From Intrasporangium flavum (GTDB lineage: Bacteria; Actinomycetota; Actinomycetes; Actinomycetales; Dermatophilaceae), in assembly GCF_001956915.1 (NCBI RefSeq), contig NZ_MLJO01000017.1:62001-126000 (forward strand): DNA of 64,000 nucleotides, in the 5' to 3' direction. Shown here in pieces: positions 13,116 to 22,842 of this stretch (position 1 is the first letter of the stretch; every line of letters begins with the position of its first letter). The translations under genes and the position numbers were made by a program. The notes under the pieces are model-generated. The model ran no database searches. It was given only the letters and a program-made list of their open reading frames with translations, and was not told the origin of the DNA.

Positions 13116-13802
13116 GTGCCGACCGGGGAGACGAGCCAGCGCGTGCAGCTGCTGCGCGCCCTCGTGCTCGCCTCCGTCGCGTCGGTGACGGCCACGGTCG
13201 CGCACGCCGCGGCCGGCGGCCACGTCGCGTCGGGGCCGGCGGTCCTCGTGGCGGTCGCGCTGCTCACCGGCGGCGCGCTGCCGCTCGTGCGCGCCCGCCC
13301 CGGCCGGGTCCGCACGGTGGCCCTCCTCGCCGGGCTGCAGGTGACGGCGCACGTCGTCCACGGCGTCTCCGGTCTCGTCGCCGGGGGTTCGGGAGGCCGC
13401 GCGCCGGGTGGCCACGCGCCGGGCGGCCACGCGCACCACGCCCACGGCGCGGTCGCCGCGTCGAGCGTCGCCGACGCGTCCACCTCCCTGCCGCTCGCCG
13501 ACCTGCTGCCCTCTCCGGCCATGGTGCTGGCCCACGTCGCCGCGGCCGTGGTCGTCGGCGTCGTCCTCGCCCGCGGCGAGGCCGCCTGGTGGGCGGCGAC
13601 GTCGCTCGTGGACGCCCTCGCCCGACGCGCCGCGCAGGCCCTGGTCGCGATCCTCGCGGCAGTCAGGGCGCCGGTCACCCTCGTGCCCCGACGCGTCACG
13701 CGCGCCGGGACCACCCCGCGGGCGCTGCCCCGCTCCCTCCGCGACGCCTGGCGCGCCGGTGTGCCGGGCCACCGCGGCCCACCCCTGCTCCTCGGTTCCT
13801 GA
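13116..13802 (+). CDS. Membrane protein with His-rich loop
   Basis: 228 aa, no named family. Predicted helices at about 10-30 (LLRALVLASVASVTATVAHA), 40-55, 65-85 and 135-152 (PAMVLAHVAAAVVVGVVLA). Between the third and fourth lies a Gly/His segment (GGHAPGGHAHHAHGA) that could bind copper or another metal. The C-terminal 65 residues are basic and probably cytoplasmic. GTG at 13116 comes 6 bases after TAGCCT, a leaderless arrangement. The PepSY gene follows 66 bases downstream on the same strand; the pairing hints at metal handling or envelope redox, which is inference. Confidence 0.75.
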   Translation: MPTGETSQRVQLLRALVLASVASVTATVAHAAAGGHVASGPAVLVAVALLTGGALPLVRARPGRVRTVALLAGLQVTAHVVHGVSGLVAGGSGGRAPGGHAPGGHAHHAHGAVAASSVADASTSLPLADLLPSPAMVLAHVAAAVVVGVVLARGEAAWWAATSLVDALARRAAQALVAILAAVRAPVTLVPRRVTRAGTTPRALPRSLRDAWRAGVPGHRGPPLLLGS

Positions 13803-13868
13803 CACCCCTTCCCGGCTGCCGCGTCGTACCGCGGCGGCCGAGCCGTTCCGTCATGCCCGAGGAGACCC

Positions 13869-15326
13869 GTGTCCGTCGTCGACGACCCCGCTCGCCCTGC
13901 CCACCCTGCCCGCCCACTCACCGAGCCGAGGCGCCGACCGGCGTCCGGCCTGTTCCGCGCCTTCTGGCGCTGGCACTTCTACGCCTCTGCGGTCGTCGTG
14001 CCCGTCCTGCTCGTGCTGGCCACCACCGGCCTCGTCTACCTGTTCCGGTTCCAGCTCGAGCCCCTGCTGCACCCCGACCTCATGCGCGTCGACCACGCGC
14101 AGGGCCAGCTGACCCAGCCGTGGCAGACCCAGCTCGGGGCCGTCACCGACGCGACGACCGACGCCGGTGCCGTGGCGCGCGTCGTGTCCTTCACCGAGCC
14201 CGACTCCCCCGACGCCTCGACCCGCTTCACCGTCGAGACGACGGCCGGCGCGACGCGCGACGTCTTCGTCGACCCGTACACGGTCCGGGTCCTCGGCTCG
14301 CTCGACCCCGACACGACGCTGAGCGGCACCGCCGTGCGGCTGCACGCCGACCTCATGGCGGGCCGGATCGGCGACACCGTCATCGAGCTCGGCGCGTGCT
14401 GGGCCGTCGTCATGGCGGTCACCGGCTACGTCCTCTTCGTCCGCGGACGCCGGGCCCGACGTCGCCAGCGTGCCGCTGGGGCCCGCGGGGCCGGGTGGCG
14501 CACGTGGCACGCGCGCACCGGCGCGTTCGTCGGCGCCGGCCTGTTGCTGCTCGTCGTGTCGGGACTGCCGTGGACCGGCTTCTGGGGCGAGCAGGTGCAG
14601 CGGTTCGCCACCGACGGCGGCACCTCGATGTGGGCCGAGGACCCGGGAGCCCTGTCGAACCCGACCTCGACGCTCGACGAGTCGCTGCCGCACAGCCACC
14701 ACGCCGTGCCGTGGGCGCAGGGGAAGTCGCCTGTGCCGCAGTCGGACCCGAAGACCGGCACCGAGGATGACGCGGAGGTCAGCGTCGCGAACCTCGACAC
14801 CGCGGTGGAGGTCGGCGACCGCGCCGGGTTGACGCACCCCTTCACCGTCGCGCTGCCGTCGGACGAGCGCGGCGTCTACTCGGTCATCGGCTACGCCTTC
14901 GACGACCCGGGCCGCGAACGCACCGTCCACGTCGACCGGTTCGGCGGCGAGGTGGTGAGCACCTACGGCTACGACGACTACCCGGCCCTGGCCAAGGTCG
15001 TCGCCCAGGGCATCGCGCTGCACGAGGGGCGGCGGTTCGGCCCCGTCAACTTCTGGCTGTCGGCGCTGCTCTGCGTCGCGGTCGTCGTGTCGTGCGTGAC
15101 CGGTCCGGTCATGTGGTGGCGGCGCCGACCGCGCGGCTCGGGCTCCGTCGGGGCGCCGCGGGGCGGGATGCCGCTGGCCGCCTCACCGCTGCTCGCCGCC
15201 GTGGTCGTCGCCCTCGGGGTGTTCCTGCCGTTCTTCGGGGCCTCGCTCGTGCTGGCCCTGCTGCTCGACCGGTTCGTCGTGCGCCGCGTCCCCGCCCTGG
15301 CCCGCCGCCTCGACACGGTCGGCTAG
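13869..15326 (+). CDS. PepSY-associated TM-helix family protein
   Basis: 485 aa integral membrane protein. Helices: about 30-55 (FYASAVVVPVLLVLATTGLVYLF), 175-200 (ACWAVVMAVTGYVLFVRG), 220-240 (GAFVGAGLLLLVVSGLPW), 390-415 (FWLSALLCVAVVVSCVTG) and one or two at 435-475. Extracytoplasmic loops carry PepSY-like regions (YTVRVLGSLD; FGGEVVSTYGYDDYPALAKVV). WRTWHARTGAFVG and FWRWHFYASAVVV hold the conserved helix-start histidines seen in PiuB/YcnL-like ferric reductase relatives. The family is often linked to siderophore or copper uptake. GTG at 13869 follows GAGGAG. The gene ends just before a large inverted repeat. Confidence 0.85.
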   Translation: MSVVDDPARPAHPARPLTEPRRRPASGLFRAFWRWHFYASAVVVPVLLVLATTGLVYLFRFQLEPLLHPDLMRVDHAQGQLTQPWQTQLGAVTDATTDAGAVARVVSFTEPDSPDASTRFTVETTAGATRDVFVDPYTVRVLGSLDPDTTLSGTAVRLHADLMAGRIGDTVIELGACWAVVMAVTGYVLFVRGRRARRRQRAAGARGAGWRTWHARTGAFVGAGLLLLVVSGLPWTGFWGEQVQRFATDGGTSMWAEDPGALSNPTSTLDESLPHSHHAVPWAQGKSPVPQSDPKTGTEDDAEVSVANLDTAVEVGDRAGLTHPFTVALPSDERGVYSVIGYAFDDPGRERTVHVDRFGGEVVSTYGYDDYPALAKVVAQGIALHEGRRFGPVNFWLSALLCVAVVVSCVTGPVMWWRRRPRGSGSVGAPRGGMPLAASPLLAAVVVALGVFLPFFGASLVLALLLDRFVVRRVPALARRLDTVG

Positions 15327-15332
15327 CGACGC

Positions 15333-15411
15333 GCACTCCCTCCAGGAGTGCGGGCTTCCCGCATCGGTGCCCGCTGCATCGCGCACCCTTCGCGGAAGCC
15401 CGCACTCCTGG
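15333..15411. repeat. Nested inverted repeat (cruciform-like, possible terminator or REP/MITE-like element)
   Basis: Outer arms 15342-15359 and 15394-15411 are perfect 18-base reverse complements. Inside, GGTGC (15366) and GCACC pair as a second stem. The left side can instead fold as GCACTCC-CTCCA-GGAGTGC (15333-15351), so GCACTCC or its complement occurs three times. It lies between convergent genes ending at 15326 and 15421, which suits bidirectional termination, but it is larger and more structured than the other terminators here. Confidence 0.7.
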
Positions 15412-15420
15412 GGCAGTCGC

Positions 15421-15981
15421 TCACTGGACGGGGTGCGGTGGCGGGGAGACCGACGCGAGCGCGTCGAGGTAGCGGGTACCGACCGACACCTTGGTCAGGT
15501 GACGCAGCCGGTACCCGAGCGGCCGGTCGTGCCACGACCCGTCCGAGCGAACCTCGACCAGCCAGAGCATCCCGTCGGCCACCTCGTCGACGATGCCGAC
15601 CCACATGACGTCGCGGTGGCGCCGCTCCTGCTCGACGGCGACGAGCCGACCCTCAGCCACGAGCGTCCGCAGGACGTCCCTCGTCCGGTCGAGGAGCAGA
15701 CCCTCCGGTGCGGCAGGAGGCCAGCCGGGCTGCGTCGGGGCCACGAGGCGGGCGAATCCCGTGGCCGGGCGGACGCGTCGGATGCCCTTGACCCGGATGG
15801 CCGTCAGGCCGTCGAGGAACCCGTCGTCGGCGACCTCGGCCACGAGCGCCCACCGGCAGCCAGCGGCCAGCACCACCCCGGTGACCCTGGCGCTGCGATG
15901 CCCGAACCGGTGCACGTCGACGACCTCGCGGTCGGCGGCTGCGGACGCGAGGCGTCGGTGCAGGCGTTCGCGACGGCTCAT
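15421..15981 (-). CDS. Hypothetical protein, WYL-less regulatory-like domain of unknown function
   Basis: 186 aa, not recognised. Starts MSRRERLHRRLASAAADREVVDVHRFG, then a beta-rich region (TGVVLAAGCRWALVAEV, GFLDGLTAIRVKGIRRVRP) and a second one (DVMWVGIVDEVADGMLWLVEV, GYRLRHLTKVSVGTRYLDAL). The two halves look alike in plan, as two small barrel domains, and contain no catalytic signature. ATG at 15981 is preceded 6 bases earlier by CACCAT, consistent with a leaderless start. Convergent with the PepSY gene across the nested repeat; not evidently part of an operon. Confidence 0.7.
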   Translation of the reverse strand: MSRRERLHRRLASAAADREVVDVHRFGHRSARVTGVVLAAGCRWALVAEVADDGFLDGLTAIRVKGIRRVRPATGFARLVAPTQPGWPPAAPEGLLLDRTRDVLRTLVAEGRLVAVEQERRHRDVMWVGIVDEVADGMLWLVEVRSDGSWHDRPLGYRLRHLTKVSVGTRYLDALASVSPPPHPVQ

Positions 15982-16052
15982 GCCGGGATGGTGACACCCA
16001 CGGCGCTGCCCCCGCGACGGGTTATCGACGCGGGGGCACCGTGGCACGTGGG

Positions 16053-17246
<1,194 letters not shown>

Positions 17247-17321
17247 GGTCGTCCTTCGCGCGTCGGCGGGCGTGTGGCGTCACCCAGCGTATTGCGGCCC
17301 GCCGGGACTAGCGTGGGCCGG

Positions 17322-17747
17322 GTGGACGCGGACGAGGCGAGGGCGCGCTTCGCCGCCGCGCGGGTGGCCCGGCTCGCGACGGTCGCCCCCGACGGGGCAC
17401 CGCACCTGGTGCCCGTCGTCTTCGCCGTCGTGGGGGAGGTCACCGGCGACGTCGTGTGGTCGGCGGTCGACGACAAGCCGAAGTCCACCCGGGCGCTGCG
17501 CCGCCTCGCCAACATCGCCGCGCACCCCCGGGTCAGCCTCCTCGTCGACCACTACGACGACGACTGGACGAGGCTGTGGTGGGTGCGCGCCGACGGCACC
17601 GCGCGCGTCCTCGACGCCACCGACGCTGCGACGCGCGCCGGCCGGGACGCGCTCGTCGGCCGCTACCCGCAGTACGCCGAGCAGCCGCCCGCGGGCCCGT
17701 TCGTCGCAGTCACCGTCGACGCGTGGCGCGGCTGGTCGGCCCGCTGA
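17322..17747 (+). CDS. PPOX class F420-dependent-type protein (TIGR03668-like)
   Basis: 141 aa. Split-barrel flavin/deazaflavin protein: ARFAAARVARLATVAPDGAPHLVPVVFAV at the start is the typical family opening (kept short here: RVARLATV and PHLVPVVF), then DKPKSTRALRRLANI with the conserved basic pair that contacts cofactor phosphate, SLLVDHYDDDWTRLWWVR, and GRYPQYAEQPP near the end, all characteristic of the TIGR03668 subgroup. GTG at 17322 lies 7 bases after TAGCGT, a leaderless arrangement. Divergent from kbl. Substrate unknown. Confidence 0.85.
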   Translation: MDADEARARFAAARVARLATVAPDGAPHLVPVVFAVVGEVTGDVVWSAVDDKPKSTRALRRLANIAAHPRVSLLVDHYDDDWTRLWWVRADGTARVLDATDAATRAGRDALVGRYPQYAEQPPAGPFVAVTVDAWRGWSAR

Positions 17748-17765
17748 CCCACGACGGGAGTGGCG

Positions 17766-18320
17766 TCAGACGTCGTAGCGGGCGTAGGTCGTGCCGTTGC
17801 CGAACGTGCGGGAGTCCGTGAGGCGCAGCTCCATCCGTACGTCGCCCGGCAGGACCGGCGTCCCTCCCCCGACGACGTGCGGCACCCGGAAGACGCTGAC
17901 CTCGTCGACGACGCCGGCCCGCAGCGCCTGGGCCGCCAGCGTCGGCCCGCCGATGCCGACGTCACGGGGCTGCTCACGCACCCACGCCGCGACCTCGACC
18001 GGGTCGAAGAACCGCTCGAGCCGCGTCCGCGGGGCGCTGACCCCCTCGAGCGTCGTCGAGTACACGACCTTGTCGGTGGCCTGCCACACGCGGGCGTAGT
18101 CGTCCCCGACCGAGCCCTCGGGGTCGTCGGTGGGCGCGGTGTCCCAGTAGCGGAGCACCTCGTAGAGCCGTCGGCCGCACAGGTGGGTGCCGAGGCCGCG
18201 CTCGAGGTCGTTGACGAAGCGGTGCACCTCGTCGTCGGGTGCGGCCCACCCGAAGCCGCCCGACGCGTCGGCGACGTACCCGTCGAGCGAGCAGATGGAC
18301 GTGTAGACGAGGCGTCCCAT
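17766..18320 (-). CDS. Dihydrofolate reductase/RibD C-terminal-like protein
   Basis: 184 aa. Begins GRLVYTSICSLDGYVADASG, the standard start of RibD_C/DHFR-like proteins, with GRRLYEVLRYW and KVVYSTTLEG in the middle and IGGPTLAAQALRAGVVDE then LPGDVRMELRLTDSRTF towards the end. The fold binds NADPH and reduces pterin-like or other substrates; this branch is usually annotated only as dihydrofolate reductase family protein and is unlikely to be the housekeeping DHFR. CACAGT lies 6 bases upstream of the ATG at 18320, fitting leaderless transcription. Convergent with the PPOX gene. Confidence 0.85.
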   Translation of the reverse strand: MGRLVYTSICSLDGYVADASGGFGWAAPDDEVHRFVNDLERGLGTHLCGRRLYEVLRYWDTAPTDDPEGSVGDDYARVWQATDKVVYSTTLEGVSAPRTRLERFFDPVEVAAWVREQPRDVGIGGPTLAAQALRAGVVDEVSVFRVPHVVGGGTPVLPGDVRMELRLTDSRTFGNGTTYARYDV

Positions 18321-18482
18321 GTGTCGACTGTGTCACGCCGGCGTGCTCGGCGGGCCCGTCCGAACTCCGTCGGAGCCCCTTTCGAGTCGGTGCGAAGCAC
18401 GTTGCGCCACTAGAGTGGCGGGGTTTGCGCGGCCCACGAGGCCCGCCGGACCAGCCCTCCCACCAGGACGCCAGGACCTCCC

Positions 18483-18866
18483 GTGCACCGACGACTCGCC
18501 CTCAGCTGCGCCACCGCGGCCACCGTTCTCGCCCTCGCCGCCTGCGGCGACGGCGGCCCGAGCGCCACGAAGGAGGTCGCGGGCGCGCACCCCGCGTGGA
18601 TCACGGTGGCCCAGGTCGTCTGTCCCCCCGACTCCGACGCCAAGGGGTCGGTCGACGACCACAAGGTCACGTGCACCGGGCCCAAGGGCCAGCAGGTGGA
18701 GGCGTCCTTCTACGACCGGGCCGTCGACCTCGACCGCACGGTCAGCACCTTCCAGTGCAAGACCGGCGTCAAGTCGATCTCGGGCGACGACTGGCTCGTG
18801 CCCGTCGTGCCCGACGACGCCATGGCCGGCAAGCTGCTCGACGCCGGCGGCATCAACCTCTGCTGA
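18483..18866 (+). CDS. Small secreted lipoprotein
   Basis: 127 aa with GTG start at 18483. Signal peptide HRRLALSCATAATVLALAACG ends in a lipobox (LAAC), so the mature protein should be anchored to the outer face of the membrane at Cys19-21. The rest has four more cysteines (VVCPP, VTCTG, FQCKT, final INLC) that could form two disulfides, and an SGDDWLVPVVPDDAMAG stretch. No named family recognised. TAGAGT at 18413-18418 is a likely -10, giving a leader of about 60 bases. It lies 120 bases before the caspase gene on the same strand; a link is possible but unproven. Confidence 0.75.
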   Translation: MHRRLALSCATAATVLALAACGDGGPSATKEVAGAHPAWITVAQVVCPPDSDAKGSVDDHKVTCTGPKGQQVEASFYDRAVDLDRTVSTFQCKTGVKSISGDDWLVPVVPDDAMAGKLLDAGGINLC

Positions 18867-18939
18867 GGGCCCGAAGCGCCCGAGACGCCTGAGACGCCCG
18901 AACCGGGTGTATCACCGCCGGCGCAGGAGGACTCTGGGA

Positions 18940-18953
18940 GGTGGGGCCCCACC
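18940..18953. repeat. 14-base perfect palindrome upstream of the caspase gene
   Basis: GGTGGGGCCCCACC, 33 bases before the caspase start codon. It could be an operator or weak hairpin. It lies just past an AT-containing stretch (GTGTATCACC, 18908-18917) that may belong to the promoter. Confidence 0.35.
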
Positions 18954-18986
18954 CTGCCCCAGTGCGCTCGGCGGAAGGAGTCCGTC

Positions 18987-19811
18987 ATGGCCCGGCGCGC
19001 CCTGCTCATCGGCATCAACCAGTACGCGATCCCGGGGGCCGACCTCCGCGGCTGCGTCAACGACGTCGAGCTCGCCGCCGGCGTCCTGCGCGACCTCTAC
19101 GGCTTCCCGGACGACGCCGTCACGCTGCTCACCGACGCGGCGGCCACGAAGACGGCGATGCAGGAGGCGATCTCCGGCCTCGTCGACGGCGCCGCCCCCG
19201 GCGACGTGCTCTACCTGCACTACTCCGGCCACGGCTCGAACGTGCCCGACACGAACGGCGACGAGGCCGACGGCCGCGACGAGATCCTCTGCCCGCACGA
19301 CCTCGACTGGGACGACCCGCTCACCGACGACTGGCTGCGCACGACCTTCGACCGCCTCGACCCGGCGGCGAGCCTCACCGTCGTCATGGACTGCTGCCAC
19401 TCCGGCACGAACACCCGCGAGCCGCTGCCGCCGCCCGGCATGCCGCAGCCCGAGGTGGTCGACCGCTTCCTGCCCAACCCCGACGACGAGGACCGGGGCG
19501 GTGCCCACACCGGCACGCCGCGTCGGGCCCGCCGGCGCCGCGACGGCGACGTGCACGACGTCGACATCGTCGAGACGCTCGTCAGCGGCTGCCGCGACAC
19601 GCAGACCTCCGCCGACGCGCACATCGACGGCTCGTACAACGGCGCCCTGACCTACTACCTCGTCAAGGCGATGCGCGAGGACCCGACCGCGTCCTACCGC
19701 GACGTGCACCGCCGCACCCTGGTCGGGCTGCGCGGCGCCTACCCGCAGGTGCCGCAGCTCGAGGGCCGCGGCGTCCGCCTCGACGCCCCCTTCCTGTCGC
19801 CCGCGGGGTGA
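18987..19811 (+). CDS. Caspase-family (peptidase C14, metacaspase-like) protease
   Basis: 274 aa. Caspase-fold cysteine protease: RRALLIGINQY at the first strand, CVNDVELAAGVLRDLYGF, then catalytic H82 in LHYSGHGSN and catalytic C137 in VVMDCCHSGT, the DxCHSG form of metacaspases, which normally cut after Arg or Lys. A disordered, acidic then very basic insert (about 150-190: NPDDEDRGG, RRARRRRDGD) sits after the catalytic Cys and could be a self-processing site. SYNGALTYYLVKAM closes the fold. ATG at 18987 follows AAGGAG. Its stop is 4 bases before the CHAT gene, so the two proteases are almost certainly made together. No signal peptide: cytosolic. Confidence 0.9.
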   Translation: MARRALLIGINQYAIPGADLRGCVNDVELAAGVLRDLYGFPDDAVTLLTDAAATKTAMQEAISGLVDGAAPGDVLYLHYSGHGSNVPDTNGDEADGRDEILCPHDLDWDDPLTDDWLRTTFDRLDPAASLTVVMDCCHSGTNTREPLPPPGMPQPEVVDRFLPNPDDEDRGGAHTGTPRRARRRRDGDVHDVDIVETLVSGCRDTQTSADAHIDGSYNGALTYYLVKAMREDPTASYRDVHRRTLVGLRGAYPQVPQLEGRGVRLDAPFLSPAG

Positions 19812-19815
19812 GGTC

Positions 19816-22800
19816 GTGGCCCCGCTCGACGGGCCCGTCCCCACGGCGACGCCGCCCGTCCCCTCCACGAGACCCAGCCCACCCGCCGCATCGCCGGACG
19901 CGAGGGACACCGGGCCGTCCGGCACGTCCGGCACGTCCGGCGTGTCCGACGCGCGCGACACGTCCGACCCGCGTCCCCGCCCGACGGTGCACGTCGCCCA
20001 CGGCGACCTGCGCTTCGCGCGCAACCACCTCGTCGTGGGCCACTACGCCGGCAGCACGCTCGTCGGCGGCGAGGCGGCCCTCGACCAGCTGCTCGACGGG
20101 CGGCTCTCCCGCGCAGCCATGCTCGGCATCTACCCGGGAGCGCTCGAGACGTGCCAGGTGTTCACCGACCCCGACAAGTGGTCGACGCCGCCGGGTGCGG
20201 TCGTCGCGGGCCTGGGCCCCATCGGCCAGCTGAGCGCGGCCTCGCTGGCCCGCGCCGTCGCCCACGCGGCCCTGACTGCGGCGCTCGGGAACCTGTCGAT
20301 CGCCCGGCCCCGCAAGGCATCCCGCCGCACCGGCGGCGTGCTGCAGATGCGGCTGTCGAGCCTGCTCATCGCCACCGGCGCGGGCGGCCTGCCGGTGCGC
20401 GACAGCGTCCAGGCGCTGCTCACCGGCCTGCAGCGGGCCAACGACCGCCTCGCCGACACCGGCATGGCCGTGCACATCTGCGACCTCGAGGTCATCGAGC
20501 TGTGGCAGGACCGCGCCCTCCAGGCCCTCGACGCCGTCTCCGCGTCGATGTCGACCGGCGAGCTCGCCGACTGCTACGTGCTCGACCCGCGGCTGCGGGA
20601 GATGCCGGGGCGGCAGCGTCGGCTCGTCTTCAGCGAGCGCGACGGCTGGTGGCAGCAGGTGCGGGTGCGCAGCGAGGACGACGGGGCGCTGACGTTCGAG
20701 GCCTCGGTCGGACGGGCGGGCACGCCGACGCGGACGGTGGGCACCCAGCGGGCCCTCGTCGACCGGCTCGTCGAGTCGCTCGTCGACACCCCCTCGCCCG
20801 ACGCGGTGTCGGCCCACACGCTCTTCGAGCTGCTCTTCCCCAACGACCTCAAGGCGCAGGCGCCCGACACCGACAACATCGTGCTCGTCGTCGACCGCGG
20901 CTCGGCCCACTTCCCGTGGGAGCTGCTCGACGACCACGGGGCCGACCGGGTCGGCGCGGGTGACGGCGAGCGGCGCACGCCCCTCGGGGTGCGCCGCGGC
21001 CTCGTGCGCCAGCTCGAGGGGACGACGATGCGCAGCCACGTGCTGTCGGCGACGACCGGACGGGCGTTCGTCATCGGTGACACCGAGAGCGGTCTCGGGC
21101 CGCTGCCGGCCGCCCAGAACGAGGCCCGAGCTGTGGCGAAGACGTTGCAGGACAAGGGTTTCCAGTGCGATCCGCTCATCACGGCGTCGGGCACCCAGGT
21201 GGTGCAGGGGCTCTTCGACGGCGCGTACCGCATCGTGCACCTCGCCGGGCACGGCGTCTTCGACTGGCCGGTGCCCGCGGCCGGGACCGACGGTGTTGAC
21301 GGGACGGCGCGCGTCACGGGCCTCGTCCTCGGGGGCGGGATGTTCCTCACCGCCGGGGAGATCGGGCAGCTGCGCCAGGTGCCCGAGCTCGTCTTCGTCA
21401 ACTGCTGCCACCTCGGCGCGGTGGCCGAGAGCGGCACGGCCGCACCGACGCTCGGGGGCCGCTACCACCGGCTCGCCGCGAGCGTCGCCACCGAGCTCAT
21501 CGACATCGGCGTGCGGGCCGTGGTGGCCTGCGGCTGGGCCGTCGACGACGAGGCCGCCGCGACCTTCGCGACGACGTTCTACGACGCGATCCTCGCCGGC
21601 GAGACGTTCGGCGACGCCGTGACCCGGGCCCGCGCGGAGACGTGGAACCAGCACCCCGACGTCAACACGTGGGGTGCCTACCAGTGCTACGGCGACCCCG
21701 ACTACCGCCTGGCCCGCGAGGGCATCGAGCTGACGTCCGGCCCGGCGCACCACCTCGCGAGCACCGAGCAGGCCCGCGTCGAGATCGAGAACCTCGGCCA
21801 GTCGGTCGACGTCAGCCGCGACACGAACTACGGCCTGCGCCGGCTGCACACCCTCGTGGGCCAGCTCGACGCGTCCGACCTGGCCGACGGCGCGCTGCAG
21901 GTGCTCATCGCCCGCACGTACAACAAGTTCGGCAACTTCGACCTCGCCCGCGACTACTTCCGCCGCACGCTCGCCTCCGGCGGGACGGCGCTCACGGTCC
22001 GCGACTTCGAGGTGTGGATCGACCAGACCGTGCGGACCGCCGCGACCGACGCCGTGCACGGCTCGGGCGCCCCCGGCGGCTCGGGGATCGCGCTGCTCGG
22101 CGCCGACGCGGTGGAGACCGCGGCCGCGACGATCGAGTCCTCGATCGCGACGCTGCGCCACCTCATCGACGACCCCGGCTCGGTCGTGCTCGGCAGCGGC
22201 CCGGGGCCCTCGGTGCTCGCGGCCGCGGACGCCGTGCCCGCCCCGAGCATCGACCGGCTGTGGCGTGTCGCCAGCGCCTACAAGCGGCTCGCGCTCGTCA
22301 CGTGCCCGGCCCGGTCCGCCGCGGCGGCCGCCGCGGCTCCCGACGACTGGACGCGCGCGACGGCGGCACTCGTCGACGCCGCGGACTGGTACCGGCGGGC
22401 CCACGAGGCCGCCGGCCCGCACGACCGGCGCACCAACGGGGCCCTCGCCAACTGGCTCGCGGCCGAGCTGGCCCTGACGTGGCGCCCGGTGGCCGACCGC
22501 CCGGGCGTCGAGCCCGACACCGCGCGGCGGCTGCTCCACGACGCCCTCGAGGAGGCCGACGAGGAGGCGCGCCACTCGCCCTCGTTCTGGACCGTCGCGG
22601 TGGTCGGCGACCTCGTCGCCCTCGCGGCGCTGTGGGCACCGGAGCCGACACGCGCCAAGGCGGCGAAGGCCGTCGACCGCTACGAGCGGGCGGCCCTCAT
22701 CGGCAGCGAGGAGCAGCTGCGCCAGGTGCGCGACCAGGTCGACTGGCTCGCCGACATGGCCAACTCCGACCACCCGCCGCAGGCGGCGTTCCTCCGGACG

Positions 22801-22830
22801 CTCCAGGAGGGCCTCGACGCCATCACGTGA
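19816..22830 (+). CDS. Large CHAT-domain protease with M17-N/macro-like N-terminus and TPR-like C-terminus
   Basis: 1004 aa with GTG start 4 bases after the caspase gene. Residues 1-55 are a Pro/Ser/Thr-rich tail. About 56-210 resembles the N-terminal macro-like domain of leucyl aminopeptidases (LDQLLDGRLSRAA, then GAVVAGLGPIGQLSAASLARAV), without the aminopeptidase catalytic domain. After a linker, the CHAT domain spans about 355-640: LVVDRGSAHFPWELLDD, catalytic H479 in HLAGHGVFDW and catalytic C531 in VFVNCCHLGA, with WGAYQCYGDPDYRL at its end. The final 350 residues are helical and TPR-like (VLIARTYNKFGNFDLARDYF). CHAT proteases are caspase relatives often set off by a partner. Likely a paired protease module; the trigger and target are unknown. 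Confidence 0.88.
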   Translation: MAPLDGPVPTATPPVPSTRPSPPAASPDARDTGPSGTSGTSGVSDARDTSDPRPRPTVHVAHGDLRFARNHLVVGHYAGSTLVGGEAALDQLLDGRLSRAAMLGIYPGALETCQVFTDPDKWSTPPGAVVAGLGPIGQLSAASLARAVAHAALTAALGNLSIARPRKASRRTGGVLQMRLSSLLIATGAGGLPVRDSVQALLTGLQRANDRLADTGMAVHICDLEVIELWQDRALQALDAVSASMSTGELADCYVLDPRLREMPGRQRRLVFSERDGWWQQVRVRSEDDGALTFEASVGRAGTPTRTVGTQRALVDRLVESLVDTPSPDAVSAHTLFELLFPNDLKAQAPDTDNIVLVVDRGSAHFPWELLDDHGADRVGAGDGERRTPLGVRRGLVRQLEGTTMRSHVLSATTGRAFVIGDTESGLGPLPAAQNEARAVAKTLQDKGFQCDPLITASGTQVVQGLFDGAYRIVHLAGHGVFDWPVPAAGTDGVDGTARVTGLVLGGGMFLTAGEIGQLRQVPELVFVNCCHLGAVAESGTAAPTLGGRYHRLAASVATELIDIGVRAVVACGWAVDDEAAATFATTFYDAILAGETFGDAVTRARAETWNQHPDVNTWGAYQCYGDPDYRLAREGIELTSGPAHHLASTEQARVEIENLGQSVDVSRDTNYGLRRLHTLVGQLDASDLADGALQVLIARTYNKFGNFDLARDYFRRTLASGGTALTVRDFEVWIDQTVRTAATDAVHGSGAPGGSGIALLGADAVETAAATIESSIATLRHLIDDPGSVVLGSGPGPSVLAAADAVPAPSIDRLWRVASAYKRLALVTCPARSAAAAAAAPDDWTRATAALVDAADWYRRAHEAAGPHDRRTNGALANWLAAELALTWRPVADRPGVEPDTARRLLHDALEEADEEARHSPSFWTVAVVGDLVALAALWAPEPTRAKAAKAVDRYERAALIGSEEQLRQVRDQVDWLADMANSDHPPQAAFLRTLQEGLDAIT

Positions 22831-22842
22831 GCCGCGCCGGCG

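Noticed and set aside
19663-22773. Very long open frame antisense to the CHAT gene
   Set aside because: It arises from GC-rich codons on the sense strand; its translation is Arg/Gly/Val-rich low complexity with no motif, whereas the sense strand encodes a clear CHAT protease.
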